Assembly: GCF_947623445.1 (NCBI RefSeq)
Contig: NC_135244.1
Coordinates: forward strand, 17,174,860 to 17,238,859
Source of the DNA: Clavelina lepadiformis
Taxonomy: Eukaryota; Chordata; Ascidiacea; Aplousobranchia; Clavelinidae
Direction: 5' to 3'
DNA: 64,000 nt
The notes beneath the pieces are model-generated. The model was not told where the DNA came from. It saw only the letters and a program-made list of their open reading frames with translations, and made no database searches. This document shows positions 44,139 through 57,400 of this stretch, in pieces. Each line of letters starts with the position of its first letter. The first letter of the stretch is position 1. The translations under genes and the position numbers were made by a program.

Positions 44139-45008
44139 TTTTAAAGTTTAAATGCTCTGACCAGGTAATGATATAAAAATACTTCGGCAGTGTATACATA
44201 TCTGTATGTGTGAAATGCACGTTATCAACAACCATCCAAATAAGTAAAATGTTTAAGGGGCAAAAATCGATAATCTGGCAAAATAGGTTAAACTAAAAAT
44301 GTGAGAGTTGGTGCAGTAAGTATATCTTCAAGGTGTTAATAGGTGAATAGTAAAACACTATCAAGTGTCAGAACTCAGAAGTGACAAACATTTGTTTGTT
44401 TATAGATTACAACCGGAAGTGCAACTTATACTCGCAAATACGATTTAAACTGTATGATATATATACGTTTCTAAGTGAAAACTAAGCATCCAGGTTTTAG
44501 AAATTTGAATGCCCAGGGGCATCTATGTAAAAAGTGTTCCCTGTATATTATTTCAAACCATGAAAACAAAAAAAACTTGCATTGTATTAACTCACATTTT
44601 AAACATCATCTATGGCTGATATAGGAAAAATTTTTTTTTGTGTGTCTCTAGTACAGATAACTTTAGTCTACTTCTGACTTCACTTATCACAGTACCACAG
44701 TATAATAGACAGATAGCCATGCCGTAATAAACCACAATAATCATGTTCTTAAGAGTCAGTGATCTTTCATGTTATTTCACAACACTTAAGCCGAAAATAT
44801 ATAAATTTAACTGTTGTAGAGTTGCCTGTATTAAATTGTTAAGTTACAACAAAATTTCACATTGTAAAAGATATAACAATAAACAAGTTGCTTTTTTCTG
44901 ATTTGACTGCGAGCACTCATTAAAAACAAATCATGATCTTCTAATATAGTGGTTGATTATTACGGAGGTTTTTGGGCATTTGTGCAATTTTAAATAAATG
45001 CTTAAAGG

Positions 45009-45334
45009 TAGGGATGTGCTACAAAAAAGATTACTTGGATTTGTGCAAAACCGAATATCATAAATTTTTGGTGCAAAAAATCCCAAATCTATTCGTATCA
45101 GCACCAAATGATAAAAATTTTATTCAAAAGTTGGCAAATATGTCTTTATAATATGGCGTAAACCTTAGTTGACTTGACCTTAGTTTAGCTTAGCCAGGAA
45201 AGCAGATCATTATTTCATACCAAAGTTTTATAGTCGGGTTCGCCATAGTTAGTATTCTTGTTCGCCCAAATCTTCTACACAAGTGATATTTGGCAAATCT
45301 ACTCCAGTTTGGGTTCACGTTGCCACCATTCCTA
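45009..45334 (-). mobile_element. Degenerate hAT-like MITE (family E, copy 2)
   Basis: Begins TAGGGATGTGCTACAAAA and ends GTTGCCACCATTCCTA. Read forward it matches the reverse complement of 34884-35307 over several blocks (CCGAATATCAT, AATCTATTCGTAT, CAAAAGTTG, GGGTTCGCCAT, TTGTTCGCCC(A/G)AATCTTC), so it is inserted in the opposite orientation. Flanks cttaaagg and cttagacg agree at 6 of 8 positions, a decayed target duplication. Confidence 0.65.
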
Positions 45335-45895
45335 CTTAGACGCAATTGTAGCGAAAGGGGCTGGGCTGCCACTCGCTTATAATACCCCGAAGGATTGTGG
45401 CCAACCCCCAACTCAGCAGGTAACAAGAGTTTACTGCTGAGATGGATAGACTTTGTGTTTGTGGTAGTCTTCGAAGTTGTAGTGTTGAGCGAGTTGCTCT
45501 CAGTGATGCAAATTGCCATTATGTCGTTAAAAGCTGACCTTTTCAGTTTAGTCCAAAACAAGCATTTTCAAAAAGCACTTTAGCTTGGTAGAATTATAAA
45601 TCATTTCCATAATTTACAAAGGTGTTTTAGGTGTTAAGGAATCTTTTACTTCTTTGCAAAAAACACAGTTTTCCAAAATAGAAAGAATTTAACATATATA
45701 TTTTACCAAACGATGACATAGGTATAAGTTTTTTTTTTTAAATTGGCAAAAAACACTTTGTGCAGATGTAATTGCTAATGAAAATTACTACAACCCTTAC
45801 TACTTTTTACTTCAGTATTTGGTAACCTACTCAAGTATGTTACTTCCACCGAAAAACTACTTTAATAAAAGTATAAGTTCCTAACAAACAGGGTT

Positions 45896-46103
45896 CCTAA
45901 CGTTTTTTGGCCTGATATTTTGTCTTGAAAAGGGTTTATATGCGAGTTCCGGGTTGGTGGGTATACACATGTTCTATATCATATCTATTTAAATAGCTTT
46001 AGCCAAATGTGCAGATAATTACTCAGACTTGGCAAGATAAAAAGTAGGCCAATATCCGGCCAAATCATGGGCCTAAGATCCGACTCATCCCAACCCTGCT
46101 TAT
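45896..46103. mobile_element. Possible hAT-like remnant
   Basis: Begins CAGGGTTCCTAACG and ends GACTCATCCCAACCCTG, a short inverted pair (CAGGGTT / AACCCTG). Flanking octamers do not match convincingly, so this remains a guess. Confidence 0.3.
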
Positions 46104-46415
46104 CGACATGCATGACAAGATTTTTCAATTACACACCAATTTGTAATAAACAAAGCAATTTCAGTTTCGATGAAAATTTGGGTCACTTTCACTTTTGCAA
46201 TCCTGTATCAGAATCTAGTATTGAGGAATGATTACAACATATTTTTTTGTATTATCTCATAACTCAATCCCATTCACACCTTCAAATCAGAGTGCGAAAG
46301 TACAACAGGCCTGAAAAGTTATAGCCATACTTAGAAAAAAACTGAAATGGTTAACGATGGGGGCTCGTGTGTTGGAGGCCTCGGGTCTTGCTATTGTTTG
46401 ACTTTTTCTTTGTCT

Positions 46416-46815
46416 AAATTTATTTTGATTTAACTTAGTTTAAGAGGTGAGAGTTTGGGTTGGAGAGGAATAGTTTTACATTACTACTAGACTTTGGAAA
46501 AAATGTGATTTTAGTTGAAAAATAGCGTTTATTTTAATTCGCAGCCTAGCTTAGTAATTTAAACATGAGAAGTGCAATTTTCGGTCAGAGGAGATTAGTT
46601 ACATTTTAGAAAAATTAGTACTTCGTTCTTAGTTGAAATTAGCATTTAAGTTTTAGCACATTTTAAGTTGAAAATTAGTGTACATTTCAATTCACTGACT
46701 AGCGTAATTGCCGTTTACCGAAGTAAAGAAACTACCAATTGCGTAACCGGCTAGCCGTTTACCGAAATAGCTTTTTCCAAATTCGGTAATCGGCTAGCCG
46801 GTAAAATAGACACTT
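46416..46815 (-). repeat. Repeat family D, copy 2 (inverted)
   Basis: The reverse complement contains GGCAATTACGCTAGTCAGTG, AATTTCAACTAAGAACGAAG and CTCTCCAACCC as in 32489-32880. The two copies differ by indels, for example an extra CAACTTAAAATGTGC segment here. Several GGTAAACGGCTAGCCGG-type palindromic motifs (TTACCGAA, CGGCTAGCCG) sit at its right side. Confidence 0.62.
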
Positions 46816-48934
46816 CCAAACAAAAATCAATAGGCTTATATGCACCAACTGGAAAACAAACATAATTAATGTTAAAAATAAAAAATAAACTGTTTGGTTC
46901 CCTTGTATCAGGTAGATTTTATAGAATAATATCAATCTGAATGTGCCTTGTTGCATGTTTCAAAAGATGTAAATTTTCTTGCTGTTGAGGATATATTTAT
47001 AGTAAATTGTTACAACGCTTGTCAGGAAACAAAGTTAAATCTATGCGTGAAAGATCGAACTTAAACCCATGCAAAGTCAAAAATTATAAACAACAAAAAA
47101 GCATTCATATTTTACTTAGCAGTCAAACGTATTTATACTCATCACAGTTTTTGTTTGGTTAAAAATAACTGCAAAAACCTCGGCCCTTAGAAGAAATGCC
47201 AACCTGTAGATAGGCTACTTTTTTGTACATTCTGACATTACAAGCGGGCAAGCATTTTTTGTGCGAGTTTTGCTCGTATAATGGTCATTTTGTCAGCTTG
47301 TTGAGCGAGGCATTTCTAACACAAAAACAGCAAACTTTCCAATCTGGTCAATAAGCAGGTCTAACTCATGTCATTCATTCATTGTCAACTTCGCATAGTA
47401 TTGGCAGGGCTAGGACATCCGATAAAAATTTACATTTATCGTAATACAGTATACCGGTATAGGCTAGACCTGTACTGTAGGCTACCACGGTACACAATGG
47501 CGAACACTGAGTCAGACGGTAGTAATCTAGCCTACCGTCATCGTAGGCCTCCTACTGTCAGTCTGCCGCCTACCGGTAGCTTAATTTAGGCTATGGCCTA
47601 CCGGTTCCTTCGGTAAAACAGTTCCTATTGCCAAAATTGTCATAAACTTGACTTACTACACACAGACAAAGCACATAACCTATGATGCGTCTCTCTACTA
47701 TCAAACTAGGCTAGCCTAAGCCTTGGCCAGATCAATATTAAGCTAGGATTTTCCATGAGGGTTTTTCATTTATTTGATATCCATGACAATTTTCCAAATT
47801 CAACAAGTGCAGCAGATGTGATCACCGAGCAGGAATGTCGGAGTGGACTCCGGCCGGAGTTAGCATATTTTACAGGATTACTAGTGGTTTGGATTTGATA
47901 TGGGCTGCCTGTTTAAAAGATAAATCGTGTCCAGTCAAACCTCAAAACACAGAATCCTTGGACTCCGACTTGAACCTGTAAGAAGCTGCTTATTCCCTTG
48001 CATTTCACTTCTTTATACGGGAAACCTCGCTGTCCGACTCCGACACTGTAATCTAGAAACGGATATGCTAAATCAATAGAAAAATAAGCCTGTCCACTAA
48101 TCCGGATAATGACAAGTGTTACACATCCACTTTCCGCTTTGGCACCATCTGCAATTATTATTGTCTCAAATAAAACTGGGGCACGCTTATCTTAGCAGAG
48201 AGTTTTCCGTGACTTGGTAATTTTGTGACTTTCTTAAAAACTCTCCATGCATTCATTTTATAACCTACAAGTCCATGATTTTGCAAAACTTTGTTGATTT
48301 CTACTTGACTTACCGGGTAATGACTTTTTCTTTGCGTTCTGCCAACGCCAAAGAATGAAATATTTTTTACATTGTTCCATCAATACGGCTTATTTGCGTA
48401 ACATTACAAGTTGTGTGGTGTCGCATTTTGACCTAGTGCTCGAAACAAGACAATTACAATTATCCAAGTCTGGCCGATTTATAAACAAAAGATCTACCAT
48501 TCATTATAATTAGCAATTTGATGGAGCGTGATGTTATTTTGATCAGTTCCCCTTCAAATTGGCAATCGACTTAGCGTGATATTGGCGATGTAGGCTAATA
48601 GGAAAAGCAGGCCACGTTTCACGTTTTATTTATAGCCTACTTTTATACAAAATCTATAAAAAACGTGCTAAACGGGATGCTACGTTATTTGCGTTTACTG
48701 CCTTAGAAGGCAGTTTATTTTCCCTCTCAAGGTCATAAATCAATAATTTTCGCTTGGCATGAGACAAGGTTACCACTAAATTCAAGTGCATGAAAAATGC
48801 AAAACGGTTAGTTTTTAATAAGTAGCTTGCAAATGACTTCATCAATAAGACTGCCAAGTTTCATAACTCTACCTAAAGCAAAAGATACGTTTTAGAGGGG
48901 AGTGGGGAAAAAGGCCGCTCCTGGGTCCGTTGAT

Positions 48935-49070
48935 CCTCCTCGGCACCCTTTAAAAGCACCGTCGGTACCTGTACAGGTTGTACTTCGAAAAATGTACCGA
49001 CGGTACCTGGTACCGCTATTCAGCGGCTACTGTTTCAAAAAAGTAGTCCGGCACTTTGTCCGTACTCTAT
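48935..49070. repeat. GTACC-rich repeat family C, copy 2
   Basis: Contains GTCGGTACCTGTACAGG, GTACCGACGGTACCTGGTACC and TTTCAAAAAAGTAGTCCGGC, matching the 30440-30858 copy. Shorter, probably truncated. Confidence 0.55.
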
Positions 49071-50560
49071 ATAGCTTAAATACTTACAAATATTTAACGT
49101 TTTAAAGTTAGATATAATCGTGGAAACGGTTTCTGCAAGTAATCCTTTTCTTAAAATGCAATGGCCAAACAAAGTTTGAAATTGAAGATATTTTTAATGT
49201 CTTTAACCGCGAGATGGCGGTAGGACGTTGTAGGCTATGAGAATGGGCAAACATAAGAAAAAGCAACAAGGTTGCAACAAGCTCAACGAACAAAATTAAA
49301 TAAAATGCAATAGGAATAAAAGCAAATTCTGTAAGAAAAACACCCATCCCGTCGATGTTTCATTAAAGTCTGTACAGATTTGAACTTATAGCACTGTATA
49401 GTCATAGTATATACTAGAACTAGACTAATAACCCCACATTTTATTTCTACGTTTTGGCTTTGTTTCTTCTTCATTTGTTTTTCACTTTTCAGCAAGGGTG
49501 TCCAGTCATTTTGGGCTGCTTGCAATTTAATAATTTATAAATTTGCAATGGTAAGGTCATAATAATCGACTGATAAAGAAGCTCTAATACCAAACGCTTT
49601 AAGTAATTAATGGACTAATATATTTACTTGAACTCGCAAAATATTCAAACATTTTTTACTTCAACCAAGACTTTAAAATCAGTGGAATAACTTTCTCGTA
49701 TGGAAAGTAACAAAAAAACTTGCAAATGATAAGTAAAATACTAATAATTTTATTGACATACAAACAACTCGATGTACATTCGCACATAAATGCGTATTGG
49801 GTAACCCTGGTCTGGTTTTCAGGAGAGCGTTTACGCATCTGTCAAAAGAGAGTTGCGTGAAAAGCGTAAAAGATGTAGGCCACACGCTTTTTTAGGAAAA
49901 GTGGCTTTGGTCCTATCAAATCTAACGGGTGGATATTGCTTTTCTTATTATTCATGAAAGCATGCCAAATTTACTTCTACATATTTTCTACATAATCATA
50001 TAAGTTATTCCCCACTGCGCAGGTCCCTGGCAGCAGAAGTGTCATCCAGGAAGTCGCCCCGCGACCCACAAGCCTATAACAAGAGTGTAGCCTAGCCTGC
50101 TCAAACGCGAGCTGTGGCGAGTACTTAATGAAATATTCGTGTGGTAGATAATTAATCACTCTTCTTAAAAAAGTAGCACCAAGTTATAGAAACGGAATTA
50201 CATTTTTATATATTTCTCTTGATGGTGAGGTTTTCTTTTAACCCGGGACTCTAAAAGTTTTTCCGCTACCCTACTTTGCTGCATATAATACGTCAAGTGT
50301 CTGTTTAAACGTGGCGAACTCATTGCCACTGTATGACAATATATTTGGTTTATTTCTGCATTTATGATTCCTTGGTACTACTCTGGAGTTAGCATACAGC
50401 ACATCTTCACTGTAACCTTTCTATAAACAAAAAACTCCATTTAACCTGTCCGTTGCACTGTCGGTAAAGGGGTAACTTCGAGAAAATATTATTTCTGATG
50501 TGTCAGTAAAACGATTCTACTTCACATGAAATCTTAGCATCGAGAATTCATTTTTAACAC

Positions 50561-50566
50561 TTTATT
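50561..50566 (-). terminator. Candidate poly(A) signal for WNT5
   Basis: AATAAA on the minus strand about 840 bases past the WNT5 stop codon. It is one canonical hexamer in the probable 3' untranslated region; others could be used. Confidence 0.35.
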
Positions 50567-51402
50567 AAGTATTAATCGGAAAAAGACAAACTTGAAAAAG
50601 AAAACTGTCGATGGTCAAGTCCAAAGAGTAGACGTCATATGGTCAATAATGACAAAATGTTACAAAAACGCTACATTATTATAAAAAATGAACACGATTG
50701 AAAAATTTTAGTGGGAGCCATATTTCAAATAGCTATTGTCTCAAAATCTAGAAAAAACGCTAGACAAAAGTGCAAGCACGGTGTGAACGTGTGACGTCAA
50801 AAACTGGAAAAACACAAAACTTGTTGACGTTGCGCTTCGGGAAAGAAGCTAACGCATGGAGTGCTTAAAAACCATCTTATTTTGAGGTCAAAGTGCAGTT
50901 TTAAAAAGTTGTCAGTGCTTACTGCGGCAGTGAGACGAGTTTGGAAAAACGTTTAACAAGTTGCCTTGCCATTTTGAATTCTACTTTGGTGGGAAAAGAA
51001 AACCAATTGGGCTTAATAACGAACTGTCGTGCTAATACGACTAGCGAATGAGAAGTAAAAGTTTGTAGGCATTTGAGAAAATAAATAAAAGTTATAGACA
51101 TATTAATACTTGAAAACGGAATAAATAAGTGCATACCGCTGCCATTTCGCGTCGCAAATCCATTGCTTCTTTGACCAGCACTTAAAATATTTAGTCTGTT
51201 CGTTGCTGCACCCAAACGCTGCGCAATGGAAGTAGTGAAAAAGAAAAGTTTTTTCTTACAACGATGACCATCACCGCGCCTTTTCGGCCCTCCGGCTGTT
51301 TTGCAGCGCCGTCCGTCCGTCAACCGGCCCGGTGTCTACACACGCCACATTGCGTCAAGTTTTTTAAACGGCGCCCCTCGACGCCATCTCGCGGCAACAA
51401 AA

Positions 51403-54400
51403 TCAGTTGCAAATATGCCGCTCGACGACATTCCTGCACGTGTCGCACTTAACCTCGCAACACCATTCAAACTTGCAGCGGCACTTTACGGTTTCTGTAA
51501 TCTGGTGAGGAGTAGATCCGCGTCCACAACAGAGGAACCCGCATCCGTCTGGGCCATGGGAGCCAACTTCACACTCGCGTCCTCTCGTACCGGTGACTCC
51601 GGTTCTCCTGTGCCGGTCGCAGTAGTCCGGGGAAGATTCAAGAAAAACTAAACTGTTGAGCTCGATGTTCTGCCCGTCTCTTCTTCTTATCTTCCCTCGA
51701 CTGTTGGAGCGAACTTCCGCGGCTCCGCCGTACAAGTTTTTCAACTCATCTCCGATCTGACGGAAGTTGGGAATCTGCATCCAGCAGGTTTTCAGACTGC
51801 ACGAGCCGGACACGCCATGGCACTTGCAAGTGGGTGTGGCTGAACGCACCGCTGCCTGATGAAAAGAAAAAGAAATATCTAAAACGACTGCAATTTGCGT
51901 TCTTGAGATTACAGTGATCGAAAAATACACTGAATAATTTGAATTTTAGATGCAACGAGGAAATCAGAGTTATTTTTACCAAATGACATATGATAATGTG
52001 TATACCTTGTAACGATGTTATGTTTTTTTATCGTAAGGCATAATGGTATGAAAATACGTTCAGTATCAGGAAGTTGAAAAAAATTTAAATTCTTTCATGT
52101 CTTTAACTTTTTTTGCAGAACAACGGGACCCCTTAAGCGATGCGCTTCCATTATAGCAATTTGATGACGCATACGTATTTACATTCCTATCACTGCGACC
52201 TTTATAGAAAGACACGAAAGTCAAAATTGAACATTAGCACATTTAAACAATCGCTTCGTTAGGCCGAATCATAGCACATATTGACTTATGACGATATTAC
52301 AACAGTCACTGTCAAGTTCAAGATCCCATCTAGGAGCACGTTAGATCACGTGACCTAAATGAGACAGGTTGTCTGCACGAACGGGGAGCATTTAAACCCT
52401 ATAGTATAGAAAGGACATTGCACTGTCAAATAATCCCTTCTTCGCCTATAAAGCGAAGTCAAAAGGCGTTACTGATCCATATGTTGCTCATGTTAATAAT
52501 GAACGTATTTGATTGATGACGGTTTCATTTAGGAATATCAATTTAAAACACACATCTCGATGGACCTCACGAACCCAATGAACTCGACATGAAAAAGCAA
52601 CGTAAGGTTGATTAAAATCGGCAATCGTTTCCAATTTCTTTAATATCGAACAGATAGCGTGTTTAATAACGGAAATCTATTGCCCGGTAACAACTAATAG
52701 TAACAGGTTGCCTTTATCGATTTCGGGCGTTTATTGAATGCAATCGGCAGCTTGTATCAATAGCGATGTGACAAGCCGATTGCTGATAAATGCACTTCAC
52801 CGTGTCGCATCTACAGTTGAACTTGTCGCCCTCGGACAATGGCGTTGGTTGTGTCCTAAACAGGGACAACGCATTAAAGCAACGGGTACCTGGGCTTATA
52901 CAAACAAACTGTCGTTATGGATGCGTTTCGTCTCTTCTATTTTATTATGTGCACCAAGTTAACTACAGTGTGGCAAGTACTGGCTATAACAGTACGGTTG
53001 AGATGCACCGAGCACTTTTAAGGAAGAGATACAATCTCTGAACACAGAAAAGATGAAAACAATTTTGACCTGCTTAATTTCTGCTTTCAAGAGCATTACG
53101 TAATGGTAAGATTGTCATCACAGGAGAAAGAACATTGCCGCTAAAGGCGAAATTTAGTGCCGCCATGTCAAAAACAACGTAATTTTGAGGTTTTCCGGCC
53201 GCTATTATCATAGGGACGTTATCGGTAATAAACATCAAGCGCTGCTTCTGGGATTTGACTGTTTGGTGAGATGAAATCGTTTCGGAGTTCTACCCAAAAA
53301 AGGTTCAGCTGTTTTTGGGCTATGTTTTGGTGATGGAGTCTTTAAAATACTCACCATTCTACCAGCTTCGTTGTTGTGCATGTTCATCGCTTTCCTTGCT
53401 TTGTCCTTCCCTCGTCTGAGCTTTGTGTTATCGCGTTCCTTGGCATCGATAAATTCCCGTGCGAAACCGTACGCGTAAAACGTGTTGTCGCCGCACCCAC
53501 CCCAACGCTGTATACAGAAAAAAATAGTACCCGCTTGTTAGTAGGATATCGACGGGGTGAGGTCAGCAACCGCTCTCTACTAATATTGAATTGACGCTTA
53601 ACACCTACCCAGCTATTGTCGAGTCCTTCTGGTCTTCTTGCCGAGCTGCATCCACATTCGTCAAGTTGTTCGTTGCGGCAAGCCTTTGCCACAGAGTATA
53701 CCACACCAGCCGCTGATATCGCGTAAGCAAAGGCTGTCTCACGGCTTCCTGCGAAAGAAATGTAAGCTGCTTTGAAATAAATTCTCTGTAACTATATACA
53801 TATTACATAGGCTGCTTGATTTGCACAAGTGTTCTTAAGTATAGAGTTTCTTTGCAAATTTCTGATTTTTTACCTAGGGACAGTTTGGTATAATTTACTT
53901 TGATGTGTATGTGGCTTCCTACACCAATCGAACGGTGTCGTGACCGGCGCCACATTTTATAGCGTGGTCGTATCCCGTTCCATCGTTAATAACGCGTTGG
54001 TTCTTAAATGTGGAGCGAGCAAACCGCAATGACGGTGTGAATTACGTTTTAACAAAAGCAGCACACTCACACAATTAATCATTTTGTATCGGTTGTATCG
54101 GTTTTGTATAGCATTTACAGTAAATCTGAAGCTTTTGACGAGATAGTTCTTCTCTAAAGTAGATTTACAAGTAAAGGACCAAAGCCCAATTAGCCTAATT
54201 GAAGCGGTTTGCGACAGCTCTGCTGAGTTTGACAAATCCGCTAGACTATTTCAAGTGCCGGAAAGACAGCACAGATTACAAGCAGCACAGGAAAATTGAC
54301 GGCTGCGGCAAGCATTAACACCCCAAATCTGCCCGGCTGTTGACATCCTGCGGCCCGGTAAAACATTCTTCCAAGACGTGTGGATGGATAAAGATGTTTG

Positions 54401-57400
54401 TGAACGCTAGAATTGACATAAATGAGCACTACTTGATGGCTACGTGGGCGACCCAAAGGCTTTTAAGCTGTTTCACAATCAAAACAACAATAGCAAGGCG
54501 ACTACAATATGGGCTAGGCTTAAAACGATTAACAACAATGGTTGATTTTTATTGTAAAAGTGATGCACGCTCAAAACAGGACCTCGTACACACTTTTGCA
54601 AAGGAAATTCGCTGGAAAATGTATAGTGCACTTACCGTCTAAAGCGCGGATATTTTTTAACAAAAATCTGCAGCACGTTTTCACACACGGATCAACGGAT
54701 GTGGTAGGGTACATAGCAAAGGTCAAAGCTTCTGTTAGACTCTCACAAGGGGCGTGGACAGACGTCCTTTTATGGGATAAGGTTTACCGCTTAAGCTTTT
54801 ACTGCTGGATAGGTTTTCTTACAAGTGTGTCAAAATTACCGGTTTCTTTTCAATAACAGTACAATACACAAAGGCTGTAAGTGAATGATCATTATGTAGC
54901 CATCTATGACAACGATTGAAACTCAATATTGACATGAAATGTACCGAAGTCAAGAAAGAAAATGCCCTTTGCGTTTGGCAAGAAGCTTAGAATAGGCATG
55001 TCGAGAGATCGACAAACTGCAAAAGCTCTAGTCTATATAGGCTTAGTGCAAAAGTAGATACCATCCAAGAAGTAAATAGTACGCGATCTAATACATAAGG
55101 TTATTACACAAGAATTAAAAAAATCGACTCTCTTGCATACACAAAACGCTGTTGACCTTGGCGATTAAAATCAGTGACTTTCGGAAGTAGCTGTAGGTTT
55201 TGGGAATGAACAGCTGAAATATTAAATTCCGATGCTAAATCCAGGTAAATCAACCTCACCCACACAACAAACGAAAATTCAAAATATGTTGCTGAGTAGA
55301 ATTGGTCAAATCGCGCTTTTTATTACGAGTAATTCGGATTTTAATCCTTAATTCTATTTGATCAATGGTTGAGATTTCGTCCAATGAAACGCTACGCGTG
55401 GGGCAAAATTCATCTGTTTTAAGTAGCGTCGGAACTTAACCCAAAATGTAAACAGAAGAACTTCGGCTAGATTTCTGGTAAGGCTTAAAATTTCTTTTAA
55501 GTGGAAATATAACAAATTCATAAATTCAAACACGGAGATCTTCGCTTTAAATGCTTCCAGTACGTGTTTGTACGGTGAAAATACGCCAACTATGTACGTT
55601 TGATGTTCATAGGTTTCGCTTTAGTGCGTAACCAAAGTCGTGCTAGACGCCAAAGCTGATAGATTATAATTTTCATACAAGTATAATATTATAGTCTATA
55701 CGTGAAAAAAAATATTAATTCTGTTTTAATAAAACTATTTCTTAAACGTTAAAGCACTCTTGGAGTTGGTCTGTGTATTTTTTCTATAGGACAAAAGAAT
55801 TGGGCATGAAACAAATCAACGGGCGCTGGGAAATCATGAGTTGGTAAGTTTGTGGTGATGCTTCACAACAGATCGCATCAACTAAATAAGAGTTTCCAGC
55901 AAACTGTGATTAAAAATTGCGTAGCTTAGGAAATGTATACGGCGACAAGACTACGTAATATTCTTTCGCCACGGCTTTACTCACGGTGCAATTACGATAC
56001 AAGTGTTGAAATAGTTTCGAATAAAGCGGGCAACCGCGTACCATTAAACCTTATAATTATTATACCAGGAGAACTCATGGGGAATTGAAATAGAAGTAAT
56101 TTGGCGTCGAGGAGGTTCTCAAGCGCTGGTGATTTCAACTTTATGTTCAAGGTTTGAATTTCGACTCACCGATTTTTAAGACTTTTCCGAACACAGTGTT
56201 GTCATCGAAGGTAGAACAATTCCAACGGTCCCCGCGAAATTGCCATTTGCATTCTTCGATTCCTGTTTTGGCCCCGCTGCTCACAAACTGCATGTGACTC
56301 TGATAACGACGGCACAGTGCTTGCTGGTTTACAGAGAGGGTTTCCAGGCTACTGCAAAGCGGGGTGGTGCCCAGTATCAAGGTGTCCATGACTGGATTGT
56401 AAGGCATAGACCTGGAAAAAATGGAACTGTTAAGTGCCTTGATAATTTCCATTTGTAGAACTCTAAGATAGGTTATTAGCTTAAATTTTTTCTTTGTCGC
56501 GGTGTTTTCTTAATCATAAAGTTCCAGCATTTTCAACCTACAGCGCACTTAACCCGGGGTAATGTATAAGACAAACTGGCGCACACTGCGTCGTAATTAC
56601 GAAGAAGTTTACCATAGCCCTTGAGAAAGTTTGATTGCTCTAAACTAGAGCGGAAACGATAGCGGGCTAAACATCCTTCACCTGGAAACGCGTTGTTGCC
56701 GTTCCCACGATTTACAAGACCTTGGTATTGCCGCTTAGGTGATTATGCGACTGCAAGGCACTAAAACTAGTAGCACTTTCTTCGCATCATCGCTAAAAGG
56801 GGTTAATGGTTAAAACAGATAGTTTCTTGTTTATTCGTGGATTTCTCGTGGCCTTATCGTCCTCTGTTTACAACCTCGTAATAGCCACAGCTGACATCAA
56901 TCTGTGTCATTTATCGGACAAAGAAATAAAAAGTTTTAGAGCAAAGCAACACGCGAGCGAGCCCGATGAGTTTTGCCATCATTGGTTTAATCACTTTTAC
57001 TTTAAACAGAGCTAAAAGTAGAACAATAAACATATCACGTTTGACAAGAATGACTAATCTTTGATCAACGGAAAACGTCAACAGGGGAATCAAAATGTCA
57101 AAAACCCATTTACTTAAAGTCATATTACAGCCTTATCACAGGCATAATGTTTCGATAATTATGTTCATCTCAAGTGGATTTCTACATGCAGACCGAGTGA
57201 TTGTTCACTTTTGAGCGAAAATTGCTACCTCCACAAACGAAATAGATCAGATATAGTCATCGTGAAAGCTTAACCTTTTGAATGTAAATGTTTATTTAAT
57301 CTTAAATGACAATGTAAGCTGTCTTGACTGTGGCATCAGTCGCAACAGATGTGAAAATTTTAAATCAAAATCGTATTCATTTATTCAAATGAAAAAATGT

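Larger units (their letters stand above)
43165..51402. other. Gene-poor region between TECR and WNT5
   Basis: About 8.2 kb without a supported gene. It contains the hAT MITE at 43645-44138, family E copy 2 (45009-45334), family D copy 2 (46416-46815), family C copy 2 (48935-49070) and a possible hAT-like remnant at 45896-46103. A GC-richer patch at 47440-47600 is dense in GTAGGCTA/CCTACCGG motifs and holds only a 30-codon ATG frame. The 50.2-51.4 kb end is the probable WNT5 3' untranslated region. Confidence 0.55.

Noticed and set aside
47500-47589. 30-codon ATG frame (MANTESDGSNLAYRHRRP...)
   Set aside because: Lies in a GTAGGCTA/CCTACCGG-rich low-complexity patch; no splice partners or domain. 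Better explained as repeat.
51264-51651. Plus-strand open frames opposite WNT5 exon 5
   Set aside because: Antisense shadows of a GC-rich coding exon; the minus strand carries the unmistakable Wnt C-terminus.
56412-56452. ATG at 56452 as the WNT5 start
   Set aside because: A strong acceptor with a polypyrimidine tract follows it, the resulting N-terminus is not a signal peptide, and a proper leader exon is found at 59712-59800.
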